In this document: piece by piece, positions 1-11,992 of the stretch | Layout: the number at the start of each line of letters is the position of its first letter | How positions within the stretch are numbered: the first letter of the stretch is position 1 | Source: Polaromonas sp. | GTDB taxonomy: Bacteria; Pseudomonadota; Gammaproteobacteria; Burkholderiales; Burkholderiaceae_C | Assembly (NCBI RefSeq): GCF_029945895.1 | Contig: NZ_JAQSDL010000122.1 | Coordinates: 1 to 64,000 of the forward strand | Direction: 5' to 3' | DNA length: 64,000 bases | Translations under genes and position numbers: made by a program | Notes under the pieces: generated by a model | What the model saw: only the letters and a program-made list of their open reading frames with translations | The model's database searches: none | What the model was told of the DNA's origin: nothing

Positions 1-624
<624 letters not shown>

Positions 625-636
625 GCGTGTCTCTGG

Positions 637-651
637 TTGTTGTTGTTGTTG
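637..651 (-). repeat. (CAA)5 microsatellite in the DUF1330 leader
   Basis: Five perfect TTG units on the + strand read as (CAA)5 on the transcribed strand, 12 to 27 bases before the DUF1330 ATG. CAA tracts are unstructured and could keep the ribosome-binding region open, but that is inference. The tract is short and may be chance. Confidence 0.5.
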
Positions 652-663
652 TCTGCGTGGGGC

Positions 664-3209
<2,546 letters not shown>

Positions 3210-3301
3210 TTAGGTGGTAAACGGGGATTATACGGGTGAGTCAGCGTCCGCCCCGGTTCGCGCCGTCAGGGATGCGGGCAAACTGGGATACATTGCGGGG
3301 C

Positions 3302-4558
3302 ATGACGAAGCAAGCAATCGAACAAGACCCCGTTCATGTTGGCGATCTGCCCGGCAAACACATCGTGCTGGGCCTGTCGGGCGGCATTGCCTGCTACAAG
3401 GCGGCGGAGTTGTGCCGCGCGCTGATCAAGCAGGGCGCCACCGTGCAGGTGGTCATGACCGAGGCCGCCGAGCAGTTCATCACGGCGGTGACGCTGCAGG
3501 CGCTCAGTGGCCGCCCGGTCTACACCAGCCAGTGGGACAGCCGAGAGGCCAACAACATGGCGCACATCAACCTGAGCCGCGAGGCTGACGCCATCCTGAT
3601 CGCGCCCTGCAGCGCCGACTTCATGGCCAAGCTGCTGCACGGCCGGGCTGACGACCTGCTCAGCCTGATGTGCCTGGCCCGGCCCATCGCCACGGTGCCG
3701 CTGCTGATTGCGCCGGCGATGAACCGTGAAATGTGGGCCCATCCCGCGACCCAGCGCAACATGGCGCAGCTGTCCGCCGATGGCGCCACCATCCTCGGCG
3801 TGGGCAGCGGTTTCCAGGCCTGCGGCGAAACCGGCGACGGGCGCATGCTGGAGCCGCCCGAACTGCTCGAAGACATCGTCGCCTTTTTCACCCCCAAGGT
3901 GCTGGCCGGCCAGCAGGTGCTGGTGACGGCGGGACCGACCTACGAGGCCATGGATCCGGTGCGCGGCATCACCAACCTGTCGAGCGGCAAGATGGGGTTT
4001 GCGGTGGCGCGCGCGGCACGCGAGGCCGGCGCCGAGGTCACGCTGGTGGCCGGGCCGGTGAGCCTGGGCACACCGCGTGGCGTCAAGCGCATCGACGTCA
4101 AGTCAGCACAAAACATGCTTGAAGCCGTTATGCAGCAAGCGCAGGCAGCTACTGTTTTCATAGCGACGGCGGCGGTGGCCGACTGGCGGCCGGCGAGCAG
4201 CGCGGAGCGCAAGATCAAGAAAGACGGCTCGGGCCAGGCGCCCCAGCTGGCGTTCACCGAGAACCCCGACATCCTGGCGACCGTGGCGCAATCGCCGCGC
4301 GGCGTATCGGGTGCGCTGTTCTGCGTGGGTTTTGCCGCCGAGAGCCACGACCTCGAGGACAACGCGCAGGCCAAGCGCCTGCGCAAGGGCGTGCCGCTGC
4401 TGGTGGGCAACATCGGCCCGGCCACCTTCGGCCGTGATGACAACGCCTTGTTGTTGGTCGATGCGCAGGGCAGCCGGGAGCTGGCGCGTGCCTCCAAGCT
4501 GTCGCTGGCGCGGCAACTGGTGGCAGAGATCGCCAGCCGGATCAAGCAGGCGAGGTGA
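3302..4558 (+). CDS. coaBC: Bifunctional phosphopantothenoylcysteine decarboxylase / phosphopantothenate-cysteine ligase
   Basis: CoaBC carries out two consecutive steps of coenzyme A synthesis. The N-terminal flavoprotein CoaC part shows GLSGGIACYKAAEL, the PAMNREMW motif and the active cysteine in FQACGETGDGRM. The C-terminal CoaB part shows the AAVADWRP motif followed by a KIKK lysine. The ATG at 3302 (MTKQAIEQ) fits family length (418 residues) better than a GTG 66 bases upstream. The stretch encoding about residues 270-288 overlaps a type-2 dispersed repeat (4111-4164) without lengthening the protein. The next gene overlaps the stop codon. Confidence 0.95.
   Translation: MTKQAIEQDPVHVGDLPGKHIVLGLSGGIACYKAAELCRALIKQGATVQVVMTEAAEQFITAVTLQALSGRPVYTSQWDSREANNMAHINLSREADAILIAPCSADFMAKLLHGRADDLLSLMCLARPIATVPLLIAPAMNREMWAHPATQRNMAQLSADGATILGVGSGFQACGETGDGRMLEPPELLEDIVAFFTPKVLAGQQVLVTAGPTYEAMDPVRGITNLSSGKMGFAVARAAREAGAEVTLVAGPVSLGTPRGVKRIDVKSAQNMLEAVMQQAQAATVFIATAAVADWRPASSAERKIKKDGSGQAPQLAFTENPDILATVAQSPRGVSGALFCVGFAAESHDLEDNAQAKRLRKGVPLLVGNIGPATFGRDDNALLLVDAQGSRELARASKLSLARQLVAEIASRIKQAR
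4111..4164 (-). repeat. Type-2 dispersed repeat, degenerate copy inside coaBC
   Basis: Read on the minus strand, this segment shows GCTATGAAAAC, then TAGCTGCCTGCGC, then a C-rich tail in place of the usual AAGGGCT. It matches the core of the other copies listed here but has a poor 3' half. It lies in frame within coaBC just before the AAVADWRP motif. Family membership is likely but this copy is degenerate. Confidence 0.55.
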
Positions 4559-4983
4559 GGCAAGTGCAACTGCCTTCCGACACCCCGCCCGACGGCGACT
4601 TTGCCCGGTATGTGGAAAAACTGAGTGCCACCGCGGCGGCGACTGCTCTGGACAGGCAGGCGAGGGCTGAGGCGCAGCCGGGCACCGGCCGGATGGCCGG
4701 TGCCGCCGCGCAGCCACGCCGGGAAGCCGCCAGTGACGCGGCGTCAGCCCGGCCGGCCGGCCCGTCCTTGTGGACGGTGGGCAAGTGGGTGCTGTTCGCC
4801 TGGATCGCGCTGCAGCTGCTCTCGATCCTGGTTCCGCGCGCTGGCATGTTCGCGGTGGCCATGCCGCTCGCTTTTGCCGCCTGGGCCATTTACCGCTTTA
4901 AAAAATACTCGCCTGCGCTGCTGACCGGGCGTCTGCGCGAGCTGGCCGAGCAGGCCGCCAAAGAGTTCAAACAAGGCAAGTGA
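4555..4983 (+). CDS. Conserved hypothetical membrane protein
   Basis: This 142-residue protein is not recognised as a named family. The first 70 or so residues are hydrophilic and alanine-rich. Residues about 78-118 contain two hydrophobic stretches ([16 protein letters not shown] and [16 protein letters not shown]) separated by a short turn, giving a small two-helix inner-membrane protein. A basic FKKYSP segment and an amphipathic tail follow. A GTG start at 4555 overlaps the coaBC stop (GTGA); another GTG at 4564 is possible. It sits between coaBC and dut with a single base to dut, so it is almost certainly translated in that operon. Confidence 0.75.
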   Translation: MRQVQLPSDTPPDGDFARYVEKLSATAAATALDRQARAEAQPGTGRMAGAAAQPRREAASDAASARPAGPSLWTVGKWVLFAWIALQLLSILVPRAGMFAVAMPLAFAAWAIYRFKKYSPALLTGRLRELAEQAAKEFKQGK

Positions 4984-4984
4984 C

Positions 4985-5434
4985 ATGAAAATCGACGTCA
5001 AGATCATCGACGAGCGCCTGCGCGGCAACCTGCCCGCATATGCCACGCCCGGCAGCGCCGGGCTGGACCTGCGTGCCTGCCTGCAGGAACCGCTCACGCT
5101 GCAGCCCAATGCCTGGCAACTGGTGCCCACCGGACTGGCGATCCATCTGCACAACCCCGCCTATGCGGCGTTGATCCTTCCGCGCTCGGGGCTGGGGCAC
5201 AAACACGGCATCGTGCTGGGCAATCTGGTCGGGCTGATCGACAGCGACTACCAGGGCCAGCTCATGGTCAGTGCCTGGAACCGCAGCGATGTCGCTTTCA
5301 CGATAGCCCCGATGGAGCGTATCGCCCAGCTGGTGATCGTTCCCGTGGTGCAGGCCGAGTTCAACGTGGTCGATGAATTTGCCGCAGCCAGCCAGCGCGG
5401 CGAAGGCGGTTACGGCTCAACCGGCAAGGCCTGA
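4985..5434 (+). CDS. dut: dUTP diphosphatase (dUTPase)
   Basis: Dut hydrolyses dUTP to dUMP and pyrophosphate, keeping uracil out of DNA and supplying the dTMP precursor. All the trimeric-dUTPase motifs are visible in the 149 residues: [11 protein letters not shown] (motif I), [10 protein letters not shown] (II), [13 protein letters not shown] (III), RIAQLVIVP (IV) and the C-terminal phosphate-binding GGYGSTGK (V). It follows the small membrane gene by one base and closes the coaBC-hyp-dut operon; coaBC-dut linkage is widespread in proteobacteria. Confidence 0.97.
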   Translation: MKIDVKIIDERLRGNLPAYATPGSAGLDLRACLQEPLTLQPNAWQLVPTGLAIHLHNPAYAALILPRSGLGHKHGIVLGNLVGLIDSDYQGQLMVSAWNRSDVAFTIAPMERIAQLVIVPVVQAEFNVVDEFAAASQRGEGGYGSTGKA

Positions 5435-5651
5435 GATGCCTGAGAGGCCTCCCGGTCTCTGAGGGAGAAGGCGGGGCGTCAGGCTTTTCCTACACCGGCC
5501 GGCAACCGGCTCCCACGCCGCGACAGCCTGGGACCCCACCCCCGCGAAGGCCCGGCGTGGTTGTAATCAGTGCTGCAGGGTCCTCCGGTAAATTGTCCTT
5601 CAACCGAGGGATGCGTTGGGTCCTTTGAATGTTCACACACAGGAGATTTCC

Positions 5652-6179
5652 ATGCGTCAAGCTTCCCGTTTCATTTCAGTCGTTTCATCCGTGGTTGTGG
5701 TCGCCGGGCTTGCAGCCTGCGCTGCGCCCATGAGCCAGCCGGCCCAGGGTTCGAACTACCCGGCCGCGACATACCCCGCATCGACGTACCCAGCAACGAC
5801 TTATCCCGCACAGAACCCGCAGGGCAATTACATTGAATACGGCCGCGTCAGCAATGTGGAAGTCCTGCGTACGCAACAACCGGCCTCGACCTCTGGTCTG
5901 GGTGCGGTGATCGGCGGCGTGGCTGGTGCAGCTGTGGGCAGCCAGATCGGTGGCGGTAGCGGACGCACGGCAGCCACCGTGCTCGGCGCTGTTGGCGGTG
6001 CCGTCGCCGGCAATGCCGTCGAGAAGAATCGCAACACCCAGCCGGTCAATGAGAGCTACCGCGTGTCGGTCCAGCTGGACAACGGCGGCACCCGTGCCTA
6101 CGACGTGCCGTCTTACGGCGAATTGCGTATCGGCGACCGCGTGAAGATCGAGAACAACCAGTTGTACCGCATGCGTTAA
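5652..6179 (+). CDS. Glycine-zipper 2TM outer-membrane lipoprotein (SlyB/Pcp-like)
   Basis: The signal peptide ends in a lipobox (GLAAC, Cys23), so the protein is a predicted lipoprotein. After it come tandem TYPA units, then a glycine-zipper hairpin (GAVIGGVAGAAVGSQIGGGS and VLGAVGGAVAGNAVE) typical of SlyB-like outer-membrane proteins, and a C-terminal beta-rich part with YRVSVQLDNG. The ATG at 5652 is preceded by AGGAG at 5641-5645 with 6 bases between, which decides against the earlier in-frame codon. A strong terminator follows. The family is linked to outer-membrane integrity; the specific role here is not known. Confidence 0.88.
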   Translation: MRQASRFISVVSSVVVVAGLAACAAPMSQPAQGSNYPAATYPASTYPATTYPAQNPQGNYIEYGRVSNVEVLRTQQPASTSGLGAVIGGVAGAAVGSQIGGGSGRTAATVLGAVGGAVAGNAVEKNRNTQPVNESYRVSVQLDNGGTRAYDVPSYGELRIGDRVKIENNQLYRMR

Positions 6180-6200
6180 GCCGCTGCGGCGCCAAACAGA

Positions 6201-6236
6201 AAGCCGGCCTGCTCGTGAGAGCAGGCCGGCTTTTTT
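6201..6236 (+). terminator. Rho-independent terminator after the glycine-zipper lipoprotein
   Basis: A 12-bp perfect stem (AAGCCGGCCTGC paired with GCAGGCCGGCTT) with an 8-base loop is followed by a T run. It begins 21 bases after the stop codon. The A-rich 5' side may also serve the convergent SlyD-like gene. Confidence 0.92.
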
Positions 6237-6246
6237 ATGGGAGGGT

Positions 6247-6771
6247 CTAATGCAGCGTGTTGTTGCCGGGCGCCTGCGATTCCAGCTTGAAAAAACCGGT
6301 TCCCATGGAGCCCTGACCTATTTCCCCCTCGGTGGCCTCGCGCACCGACTCGACCTTCAGGCTCAGGCGGATCGCAATGCCGGCCAGCGGGTGGTTGCCG
6401 TCCAGCACCACATGGTCGGGGTAAATCTCAGTCACGGTGTAGATGTGATCGGTCGGCGTGTCGGGGTTGACGCCGGCGGGCAGGGCGGCGCCGTCAAAGG
6501 TCAGACCTTCTTCAAGTTCGGCCGGAAACAGCTTGCGGGCTTCCAGAAAAACCAGGTTTTCATCGTAGTCGCCGAAAGCGTTTTCAGGCTCCAGATGCAG
6601 GTCGATCGACGCGCCCGCTTCATGGCCCTGCAGGCTTTCCTCGATCTTGGCGAGCAGGTCATCACCGCCCAGCAGAAACTCCACCGGCTCGTCGAGTTCG
6701 TCCAGTATTTCGCCCAGGGTGTCTTTCAGCGTCCAGGTCAGGGCTACGACGCATTGCGGGGTGATTTTCAT
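6247..6771 (-). CDS. FKBP-type peptidyl-prolyl isomerase, SlyD-like
   Basis: The 174-residue protein has the SlyD layout: an FKBP half with PVEFLLGGDDLLAKIEESLQG and EPENAFGDYDENLV, an insert-in-flap chaperone domain (about residues 72-125), and the closing DGNHPLAGIAIRLS motif. It is predicted to speed prolyl isomerisation and act as a folding chaperone in the cytoplasm. It lacks the histidine/cysteine-rich metal-binding tail of E. coli SlyD. The ATG at 6771 faces roxA across only 14 bases, so the two divergent promoters must overlap each other or the coding ends. Confidence 0.9.
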   Translation of the reverse strand: MKITPQCVVALTWTLKDTLGEILDELDEPVEFLLGGDDLLAKIEESLQGHEAGASIDLHLEPENAFGDYDENLVFLEARKLFPAELEEGLTFDGAALPAGVNPDTPTDHIYTVTEIYPDHVVLDGNHPLAGIAIRLSLKVESVREATEGEIGQGSMGTGFFKLESQAPGNNTLH

Positions 6772-6785
6772 CGGACAATTGTCCC

Positions 6786-7964
6786 ATGGATGTCAATCAA
6801 CCCCTCGCCCTTCTTGCCGGTCTGAGCCCGGTCCAGTTCATGCGCCGCCACTGGCAGAAAAAGCCCCTGCTGGTGCGCCAGGCCATGCCCGGTTTCAGGC
6901 CCTTGCTGAGCCGCAAGGAACTGTTCGACCTGGCGGCGCAGAAACAGGTGGAGTCGCGCCTCGTGGTCCAGCAGCCCACCGGTTGGCGCATGAAGCAGGG
7001 CCCGTTCGGACCGCGCAGTCTGCCTGCCCTGAGCCGGCCGCAGTGGACCCTGTTGTTGCAGGGCGTGGACCTGCACGACCACCGGGCCCATGAACTGCTG
7101 CAGCACTTTCGTTTTGTGCCCGATGCCCGGCTCGATGACCTGATGATTTCATTTGCCACGCCGGGCGGCGGCGTGGGCCCGCACTTCGACAGTTACGACG
7201 TGTTTCTGCTCCAGGCCAGCGGCCGGCGGCGCTGGAAGATTGGCCGGCAGCGAGACCTGACGCTGCAGGAAGGGGTGCCGCTGAAGATCCTGCAGAACTT
7301 CGAGCCGGAGCAGGAGTTTGTGCTGGAAGCCGGCGACATGCTTTACCTGCCGCCGCGTTACGCCCATGATGGCCTGGCTGAGTCATCGCACGACGAGCGC
7401 GGCAAGGCGCAGGACTGCATGACGTACTCCATTGGTTTTCGGGCGCCCAAACGCGCCGAGCTGGCGGGTGAGCTGCTGCAGCGGCTGGCAGATTTTTCGG
7501 GTGATGATGAGGACGACGGTGCTGTCAGCCAGGGCATCTACCGCGATCCGTCGCAGCCCGCAACGCCAACGCCCGCGGCGCTGCCTGAAGGCTTGCTTGC
7601 GTTTGCGCAAAAGGCGGTACATGACGCCTTGAAAGACCCGCTGGCGCTGGCCTGCGCGCTCGGCGAATGCCTGACGGAGCCCAAGGCCTCGGTCTGGTTT
7701 GACGACCCGTCGGGACGCTGGGATCCGCGCTGCGCCGAGGGCCTCTGCCTGGACCCGCGCACCCGAATGATGTACGACGCGCAGCATGTGTTCATCAATG
7801 GAGAGAGTTACCGCGCCAGGGGGGCTGATGCCACCCTGATGCGACGCCTGGCCGACCAGCGCCGGCTCGCCGCCGCCGACCTTCGCCGTGCGGGATCTTC
7901 TGCTCTGGACCTGCTGGCAGACTGGCATGCGGCCGGCTGGCTGGCCCATCCGCAGGCTTGCTGA
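6786..7964 (+). CDS. roxA: Ribosomal oxygenase RoxA-like (YcfD, 50S L16 arginine hydroxylase)
   Basis: This is a JmjC-type cupin, Fe(II)- and 2-oxoglutarate-dependent. The family member YcfD hydroxylates an arginine of ribosomal protein L16. The N-terminus has FMRRHWQKKPLLVRQA. The iron facial triad is readable as H and D in GPHFDSYDVFLLQ and the distal H in LPPRYAHDGLAES. The C-terminal half (from about residue 240) is the winged-helix and dimerisation part. The 392 residues are close to family length. The start at 6786 leaves 14 bp to the divergent SlyD-like gene. Confidence 0.92.
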   Translation: MDVNQPLALLAGLSPVQFMRRHWQKKPLLVRQAMPGFRPLLSRKELFDLAAQKQVESRLVVQQPTGWRMKQGPFGPRSLPALSRPQWTLLLQGVDLHDHRAHELLQHFRFVPDARLDDLMISFATPGGGVGPHFDSYDVFLLQASGRRRWKIGRQRDLTLQEGVPLKILQNFEPEQEFVLEAGDMLYLPPRYAHDGLAESSHDERGKAQDCMTYSIGFRAPKRAELAGELLQRLADFSGDDEDDGAVSQGIYRDPSQPATPTPAALPEGLLAFAQKAVHDALKDPLALACALGECLTEPKASVWFDDPSGRWDPRCAEGLCLDPRTRMMYDAQHVFINGESYRARGADATLMRRLADQRRLAAADLRRAGSSALDLLADWHAAGWLAHPQAC

Positions 7965-8026
7965 ACCACGCGTCATGCCTTCTGTTTCATGTGATTCATG
8001 TGTTTCATGCCTTCAAGGAGCCGATG

Positions 8027-8545
8027 ATGAGCGATCTCCATCCTTCCACCGGGCCTTCATCGCCCGCGCTGCTGCAGGGACGTTTCGAGGGGCGTTCGGC
8101 ATTCGCCGATCTGGTGCGCCTGGGCTTCGCCGCGGCGGCCGCTCAGGGTTGGCGTGAAATCATTCTTTGCGACGCCACCTTTGAGGACTGGCCGCTGGGT
8201 GAGCGCAGTGTTGTGCAATCCCTCAACGACTGGGCAGGATCAGGGCGCACGCTGACCATGCTGGCCCGGAACTATGACGAAGTGACGCGGCGGCACGCGC
8301 GATTTGTGACCTGGCGCCGCACCTGGTCCCACATTGTTGAGTGTCGCGGCAGCGGTGCGGTGGCGGCCAGCGACCTGCCCAGCGCCTTCTGGAGCCCGGG
8401 CTGGGTGTTCGAACGGCTGGACCTGGTGCGCAGTACCGGTGTGGCCGGGTCCGAACCCGCGCGTCGCGTCGCACTGAGGGAAAGGCTGACGGAAAAGCTG
8501 CTGCGCAGCAGTCCGGCCTTTCCGGCGACCACCCTGGGGATTTGA
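8027..8545 (+). CDS. Conserved hypothetical protein downstream of roxA
   Basis: A protein of about 172 residues that I do not recognise as a named family. It contains a GWREIILCDATFEDWPLGE segment, a LTMLARNYDEVTRRHARFV segment and tryptophan-rich WRRTWSHIVECR. No signal peptide or membrane segment is seen. The AAGGAG at 8015-8020 places the start at the second ATG of an ATGATG pair (8027); an earlier in-frame codon at 7958 would overlap roxA and lacks a ribosome site. It probably shares the roxA transcript. Confidence 0.7.
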   Translation: MSDLHPSTGPSSPALLQGRFEGRSAFADLVRLGFAAAAAQGWREIILCDATFEDWPLGERSVVQSLNDWAGSGRTLTMLARNYDEVTRRHARFVTWRRTWSHIVECRGSGAVAASDLPSAFWSPGWVFERLDLVRSTGVAGSEPARRVALRERLTEKLLRSSPAFPATTLGI

Positions 8546-8629
8546 TACTTCGGCACGATGCCGCAGTGAACCCCGTGGCGAAAGTGGCGGTGGGGTGTGT
8601 TTTTTCCTGATTTTTGTGAATCGAGGGTT

Positions 8630-8657
8630 TTTACGGCGGTGAAAACCCGCATATACT
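8630..8657 (+). promoter_or_regulatory. Predicted sigma-70 promoter for the small lipoprotein gene
   Basis: A TTTACG box (8630-8635) and a TATACT box (8652-8657) are separated by 16 bases, 120 bp before the small lipoprotein start. The -10 matches the consensus at five of six positions. The stretch from 8546 to 8777 otherwise holds no gene. A second candidate -10 (TATAAG near 8741) lies closer to the start codon. This is prediction from sequence only. Confidence 0.35.
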
Positions 8658-8777
8658 CGCGGGCAGGGCAGTTTGAGCTCGCGTCACGCGCCCCCCGCCG
8701 AAAAGCCCGAATCACCAGTTTTGGGGATTTTTGGACGGATTTATAAGTTTCCTCTCTCATTCATCAAGGATATCGAT

Positions 8778-9005
8778 ATGAACAAATCCCTCGTTTTGGC
8801 CGCCATCGTTGCTGCCGTTGCTCTGGCTGCCTGCGGTAAAAAAGAAGAAGCGCCTGCGCCTGCTCCTGTCGTTGTGACCCCGGCCCCTGCGCCCGCGCCC
8901 GCTGAAGCCGCTTCTGCTCCCGCCGCCGCCGACGCATCCGCACCTGCACCTTCGTCCGCTCCAGTGCCTGCTGAAGCCATGTCGCCCGCCAGCGCTGCGA
9001 AATAA
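8778..9005 (+). CDS. Small alanine/proline-rich lipoprotein
   Basis: The 75-residue product starts MNKSLVLAAIVAAVALAACG, a short lipoprotein signal peptide with lipobox ALAAC (Cys19). The mature part is a KKEE patch followed by a low-complexity Ala/Pro/Ser tail. Such tiny lipoproteins are common in Comamonadaceae and have no known function. The ATG at 8778 is preceded by AAGGA at 8766-8770. A terminator follows directly, so it forms its own transcription unit. Confidence 0.8.
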   Translation: MNKSLVLAAIVAAVALAACGKKEEAPAPAPVVVTPAPAPAPAEAASAPAAADASAPAPSSAPVPAEAMSPASAAK

Positions 9006-9020
9006 TTTTTTTCGCTCCAG

Positions 9021-9046
9021 AAAAGCCGCCTCCGGGCGGCTTTTTT
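9021..9046 (+). terminator. Rho-independent terminator after the small lipoprotein gene
   Basis: GCCGCC (9025-9030) pairs with GGCGGC (9035-9040) around a TCCG tetraloop, flanked by AAAA and six T residues. It lies 16 bases after the stop. The A run on the other strand may let it work for the convergent hydrolase gene too. Confidence 0.92.
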
Positions 9047-9083
9047 CATGGGGCGCCGGGCGCAGCGCGCGGTCAGGCCTGCC

Positions 9084-9854
9084 TTACAGCCTGAGCCAGG
9101 GAGTGCCGCTACCGGCGTCGGCGATCACCAGCTCGGCGCTGCTGCCAAGCGCCTCGGACATCGCCTGGTGCGCCAGTTCCGGCCGGTTGTTCTGCTGGCT
9201 CAAATGGGCAGCCACCAACTGCCTGAGGCCGCCATGCGCGACCGAGCGGGCAATCTCGCCCGCGGCAGCATTGGACAGGTGGCCATACATGCCACCGACA
9301 CGCCGCTTGAGAAAAGGCGGGTAGGCCGACTGGGCCAGCAGATCGCTGTCGTGGTTGCACTCGAGCAGGAGGGCATCGCAATGTGCGAGGTGGGCCAGCA
9401 GGTGGGTGGTGGCGTGGCCCAAGTCGGTCAGCAGACCGAGTTTGGAAGCGCCGTCCGTGCAGGTGAGCTGCAAGGGCTCACGCGCGTCATGCGGCACCGT
9501 GAAGGGCATGAGCTGCAGTTCGCCGAGGTCAATCGCCTCGCCGTCCCGTGCGGTGTGGAGCAGCCCGTCGAAGTCGGGCAGGCCAATGCCCTCCTGGGTG
9601 CCGCGGCTCATCCAGACCGGCACCCGGTGGCGCCGGGCGAACTGGCGCGCGCAGCCAATGTGATCGCTGTGTTCGTGGGTGATGAAGATGGCGTCGATGT
9701 CGCCATCGGCCAGACCGGCCTGGGCCAGCCGCAGCGACAGCTGGCGCAGGCCCAGGCCGCAATCGACCAGCAGTCGCCGGGTGCGCAAGCCGGTCGCCTC
9801 CACCAGCGTGGCATTGCCTGTGCTTCCGCTGCCCAGGCTTTTGAACCTCAGCAC
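9084..9854 (-). CDS. MBL-fold metallohydrolase (YycJ/PhnP-like)
   Basis: A 256-residue metallo-beta-lactamase fold protein. The zinc ligands are readable in the FITHEHSDHIGCA motif, with further histidines in GHATTHLL and the YGHLSN segment. The N-terminus SLGSGSTGNATLVE is typical of the COG1235 group, which includes YycJ-type nucleases and PhnP-type phosphodiesterases; the substrate here cannot be told. The start is a GTG at 9854, 22 bases after the bamC stop and without a better ATG. It follows dapA and bamC in the same direction, a frequent betaproteobacterial order. Confidence 0.85.
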   Translation of the reverse strand: MLRFKSLGSGSTGNATLVEATGLRTRRLLVDCGLGLRQLSLRLAQAGLADGDIDAIFITHEHSDHIGCARQFARRHRVPVWMSRGTQEGIGLPDFDGLLHTARDGEAIDLGELQLMPFTVPHDAREPLQLTCTDGASKLGLLTDLGHATTHLLAHLAHCDALLLECNHDSDLLAQSAYPPFLKRRVGGMYGHLSNAAAGEIARSVAHGGLRQLVAAHLSQQNNRPELAHQAMSEALGSSAELVIADAGSGTPWLRL

Positions 9855-9876
9855 CGGCCAGGCCCCATGCCGCGCC

Positions 9877-11031
9877 TTATTTCAGGTCGTCGGCAATGAC
9901 CTGCACGATGCGCTGGGCATTGGCCGACGCTTCGGGATTGCCCTGAGCGTTGAGCACGGACACGGTGGTTGCTTCGCCCTGGCTGCGCACGGCGATCCGG
10001 TATTTGAGGGGAGCCGGGCCGGCCGAGGAGCTGCTGAAGAGCTTGCTGAAGAAGCCGGGCTCCTTCTTGTCGCCGGTAGGTTCGACGTAGCGGACAAAAT
10101 AAGTGCCTTGTGCGCGGTCGCGGTCTTCCACGGTGAAGCCGGTGCGGTCCAGGGCCAGACCGACACGGCGCCAGGCGCGTTCAAAACCCTCGTCAATCTG
10201 GACCACGGGCATGTTGTTGACATTGGCGACACGTGCGCTCTGCCGCGCCGGGGCCGTGGCGATCAGCGCCTTGGATTGCTCCTGGCTGACGCCGAGCTTG
10301 ACCATCAGGCGGCGCAGGAATTCGGCTTCCAGTTCCGGATCAGCCGGGCGGGGCTGCCACACCGTGCCGTCGCTTTTCTGCGGTGTCTTGACTGTGCCCG
10401 TCAGCACCTCCACCATGCCGCGGTGGCTGATGTAGATCTCGGTGCTGCCGGTCGGCGTGCGCTCCAGCCGGGTGCGGAACTTGTCGCGCTCGCCGGTGGA
10501 GTACAGGCTGTCGAGCAACTTGCCCAGGGTGGCGCGGATGAAGTCCTGCGGCAGCTTGGCGCGGTTTTCCGCATAGTCGGTTTCCATGATGCCCAGGTTT
10601 TCCTGCTCGGTGGCGATCAGGAAGCCGTTCTCCTGCCAGAACTCACGCACCGGGCCCCACAATTTGTCGGCCGACCGGTTGACCACCAGCCAGCGCTGCG
10701 TGCCCGCGCGTTCGATGCGCACATCGCCGACCGTGAGGGCCGCCGTGGGCACGGACTGGGTGGTCTGTCCGACCTGGAAGCCGCTGGCCGTCACGGAACT
10801 GCCGGGCACGACGTAACGGGTATCGCGCGACAGCTGCGTCAGGTCGGGAGGAACCTCCAGCGAGGGCGCCTTGCCGGCGCTTTTGTAATCGACCTTGTCG
10901 CCCTGCAGGGAGTCGCTCAGTGAGGAGCAACCCGAGAGGAGGAGCGCGGCGACGAGCACCGCCAGCGGGGCAGCGGCAAGCCGTGGTGCAGATACAAATC
11001 CGGAGGCGCTGGTCGTGTGCAATGTCATCAC
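9877..11031 (-). CDS. bamC: Outer-membrane assembly lipoprotein BamC (NlpB)
   Basis: BamC is an accessory lipoprotein of the BAM complex that inserts beta-barrel proteins into the outer membrane. The signal peptide ends in LLLSGC, and the following unstructured stretch contains SLEVPPDLTQL, the conserved segment that contacts BamD in E. coli. Two helix-grip domains then follow in a total of 384 residues. Two adjacent ATGs (11031 and 11028) could start it. It lies 16 bases after dapA, the same dapA-bamC operon order as in E. coli. Confidence 0.9.
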   Translation of the reverse strand: MMTLHTTSASGFVSAPRLAAAPLAVLVAALLLSGCSSLSDSLQGDKVDYKSAGKAPSLEVPPDLTQLSRDTRYVVPGSSVTASGFQVGQTTQSVPTAALTVGDVRIERAGTQRWLVVNRSADKLWGPVREFWQENGFLIATEQENLGIMETDYAENRAKLPQDFIRATLGKLLDSLYSTGERDKFRTRLERTPTGSTEIYISHRGMVEVLTGTVKTPQKSDGTVWQPRPADPELEAEFLRRLMVKLGVSQEQSKALIATAPARQSARVANVNNMPVVQIDEGFERAWRRVGLALDRTGFTVEDRDRAQGTYFVRYVEPTGDKKEPGFFSKLFSSSSAGPAPLKYRIAVRSQGEATTVSVLNAQGNPEASANAQRIVQVIADDLK

Positions 11032-11047
11032 TGGGTTTCCTTAAAAA

Positions 11048-11929
11048 TCAGAGCAGGCCGCATACGCGCAGGGCGTTTTCGACTGTGGCCTCGTTGGCCG
11101 TTTCTAGCGTTGTCATGGGCAAGCGCAGGGTCCCGCCGCACAGGCCCATGCGGGCCATGGCCCACTTGACCGGAATCGGGTTGGCTTCCACGAACAGGTG
11201 CTTGTGCAGTGGCAGCAGCTGGAGCTGGATTTTCATCGCGCCGCGCGCATCGCCGGCGATCGCAGCGACGCAGAGTTCATGCATCAGGCGCGGCGCGACA
11301 TTGGCTGTCACGCTGATGTTGCCCTGGCCGCCGCACAACATCAGCGCCACAGCGGTCGGGTCGTCGCCGGAATAGACGGCAAAACCGGCCGGCACTTCCT
11401 TGATCAGCCATTGCGCGCGTTCGATGTTGCCGGTCGCTTCCTTGATGCCGACGATGCCGGGCACCTGCGCCAGGCGCAGCACGGTGGCGTGCAGCATGTC
11501 GGCCACAGTACGGCCGGGCACGTTGTACAGAACCATCGGCAGATCCACCGCTTCGGCAATCGCGGTGAAGTGCCGGTACTGGCCTTCCTGCGTCGGCTTG
11601 TTGTAGTAGGGCACGACCTGCAGCTGGCAGTCGGCGCCGACGGTTTTTGCAAAACGGGCCAGCTCGATGGCCTCGGCGGTGGAGTTGGCGCCGCAACCGG
11701 CCATGACCGGAACCCGGCCCTTGGCCTGTTCGACCGACACGCGGATGATCTCGCAGTGTTCTTCGACGCTGACCGTGGGCGACTCGCCGGTGGTGCCGAC
11801 CACGCCGAGGCAATCGGTGCCTTCGGCAATGTGCCAGTCCACCAGCTTGCGCAGGGACGGATAGTCAACACTGCCGTCTTCATGCAGGGGGGTGGCCAGT
11901 GCAACGATGCTGCCGGTAATGGTTTTCAT
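11048..11929 (-). CDS. dapA: 4-hydroxy-tetrahydrodipicolinate synthase
   Basis: DapA condenses pyruvate with aspartate semialdehyde, the first committed step of lysine and diaminopimelate synthesis. The 293-residue TIM barrel shows GTTGESPTV near the N-terminus, the tyrosine motif LYNVPGRTV and the Schiff-base lysine in GIKEATGN. Length and start are standard. It heads the left-going dapA-bamC-MBL operon. Diaminopimelate feeds peptidoglycan, which fits the envelope theme of bamC downstream. Confidence 0.97.
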   Translation of the reverse strand: MKTITGSIVALATPLHEDGSVDYPSLRKLVDWHIAEGTDCLGVVGTTGESPTVSVEEHCEIIRVSVEQAKGRVPVMAGCGANSTAEAIELARFAKTVGADCQLQVVPYYNKPTQEGQYRHFTAIAEAVDLPMVLYNVPGRTVADMLHATVLRLAQVPGIVGIKEATGNIERAQWLIKEVPAGFAVYSGDDPTAVALMLCGGQGNISVTANVAPRLMHELCVAAIAGDARGAMKIQLQLLPLHKHLFVEANPIPVKWAMARMGLCGGTLRLPMTTLETANEATVENALRVCGLL

Positions 11930-11992
11930 GTCTTTGTGTCAGGGGTGGCGCTCTGGCCGTGGTCAATGCTGCGATAAAGCCAATTCAGCATT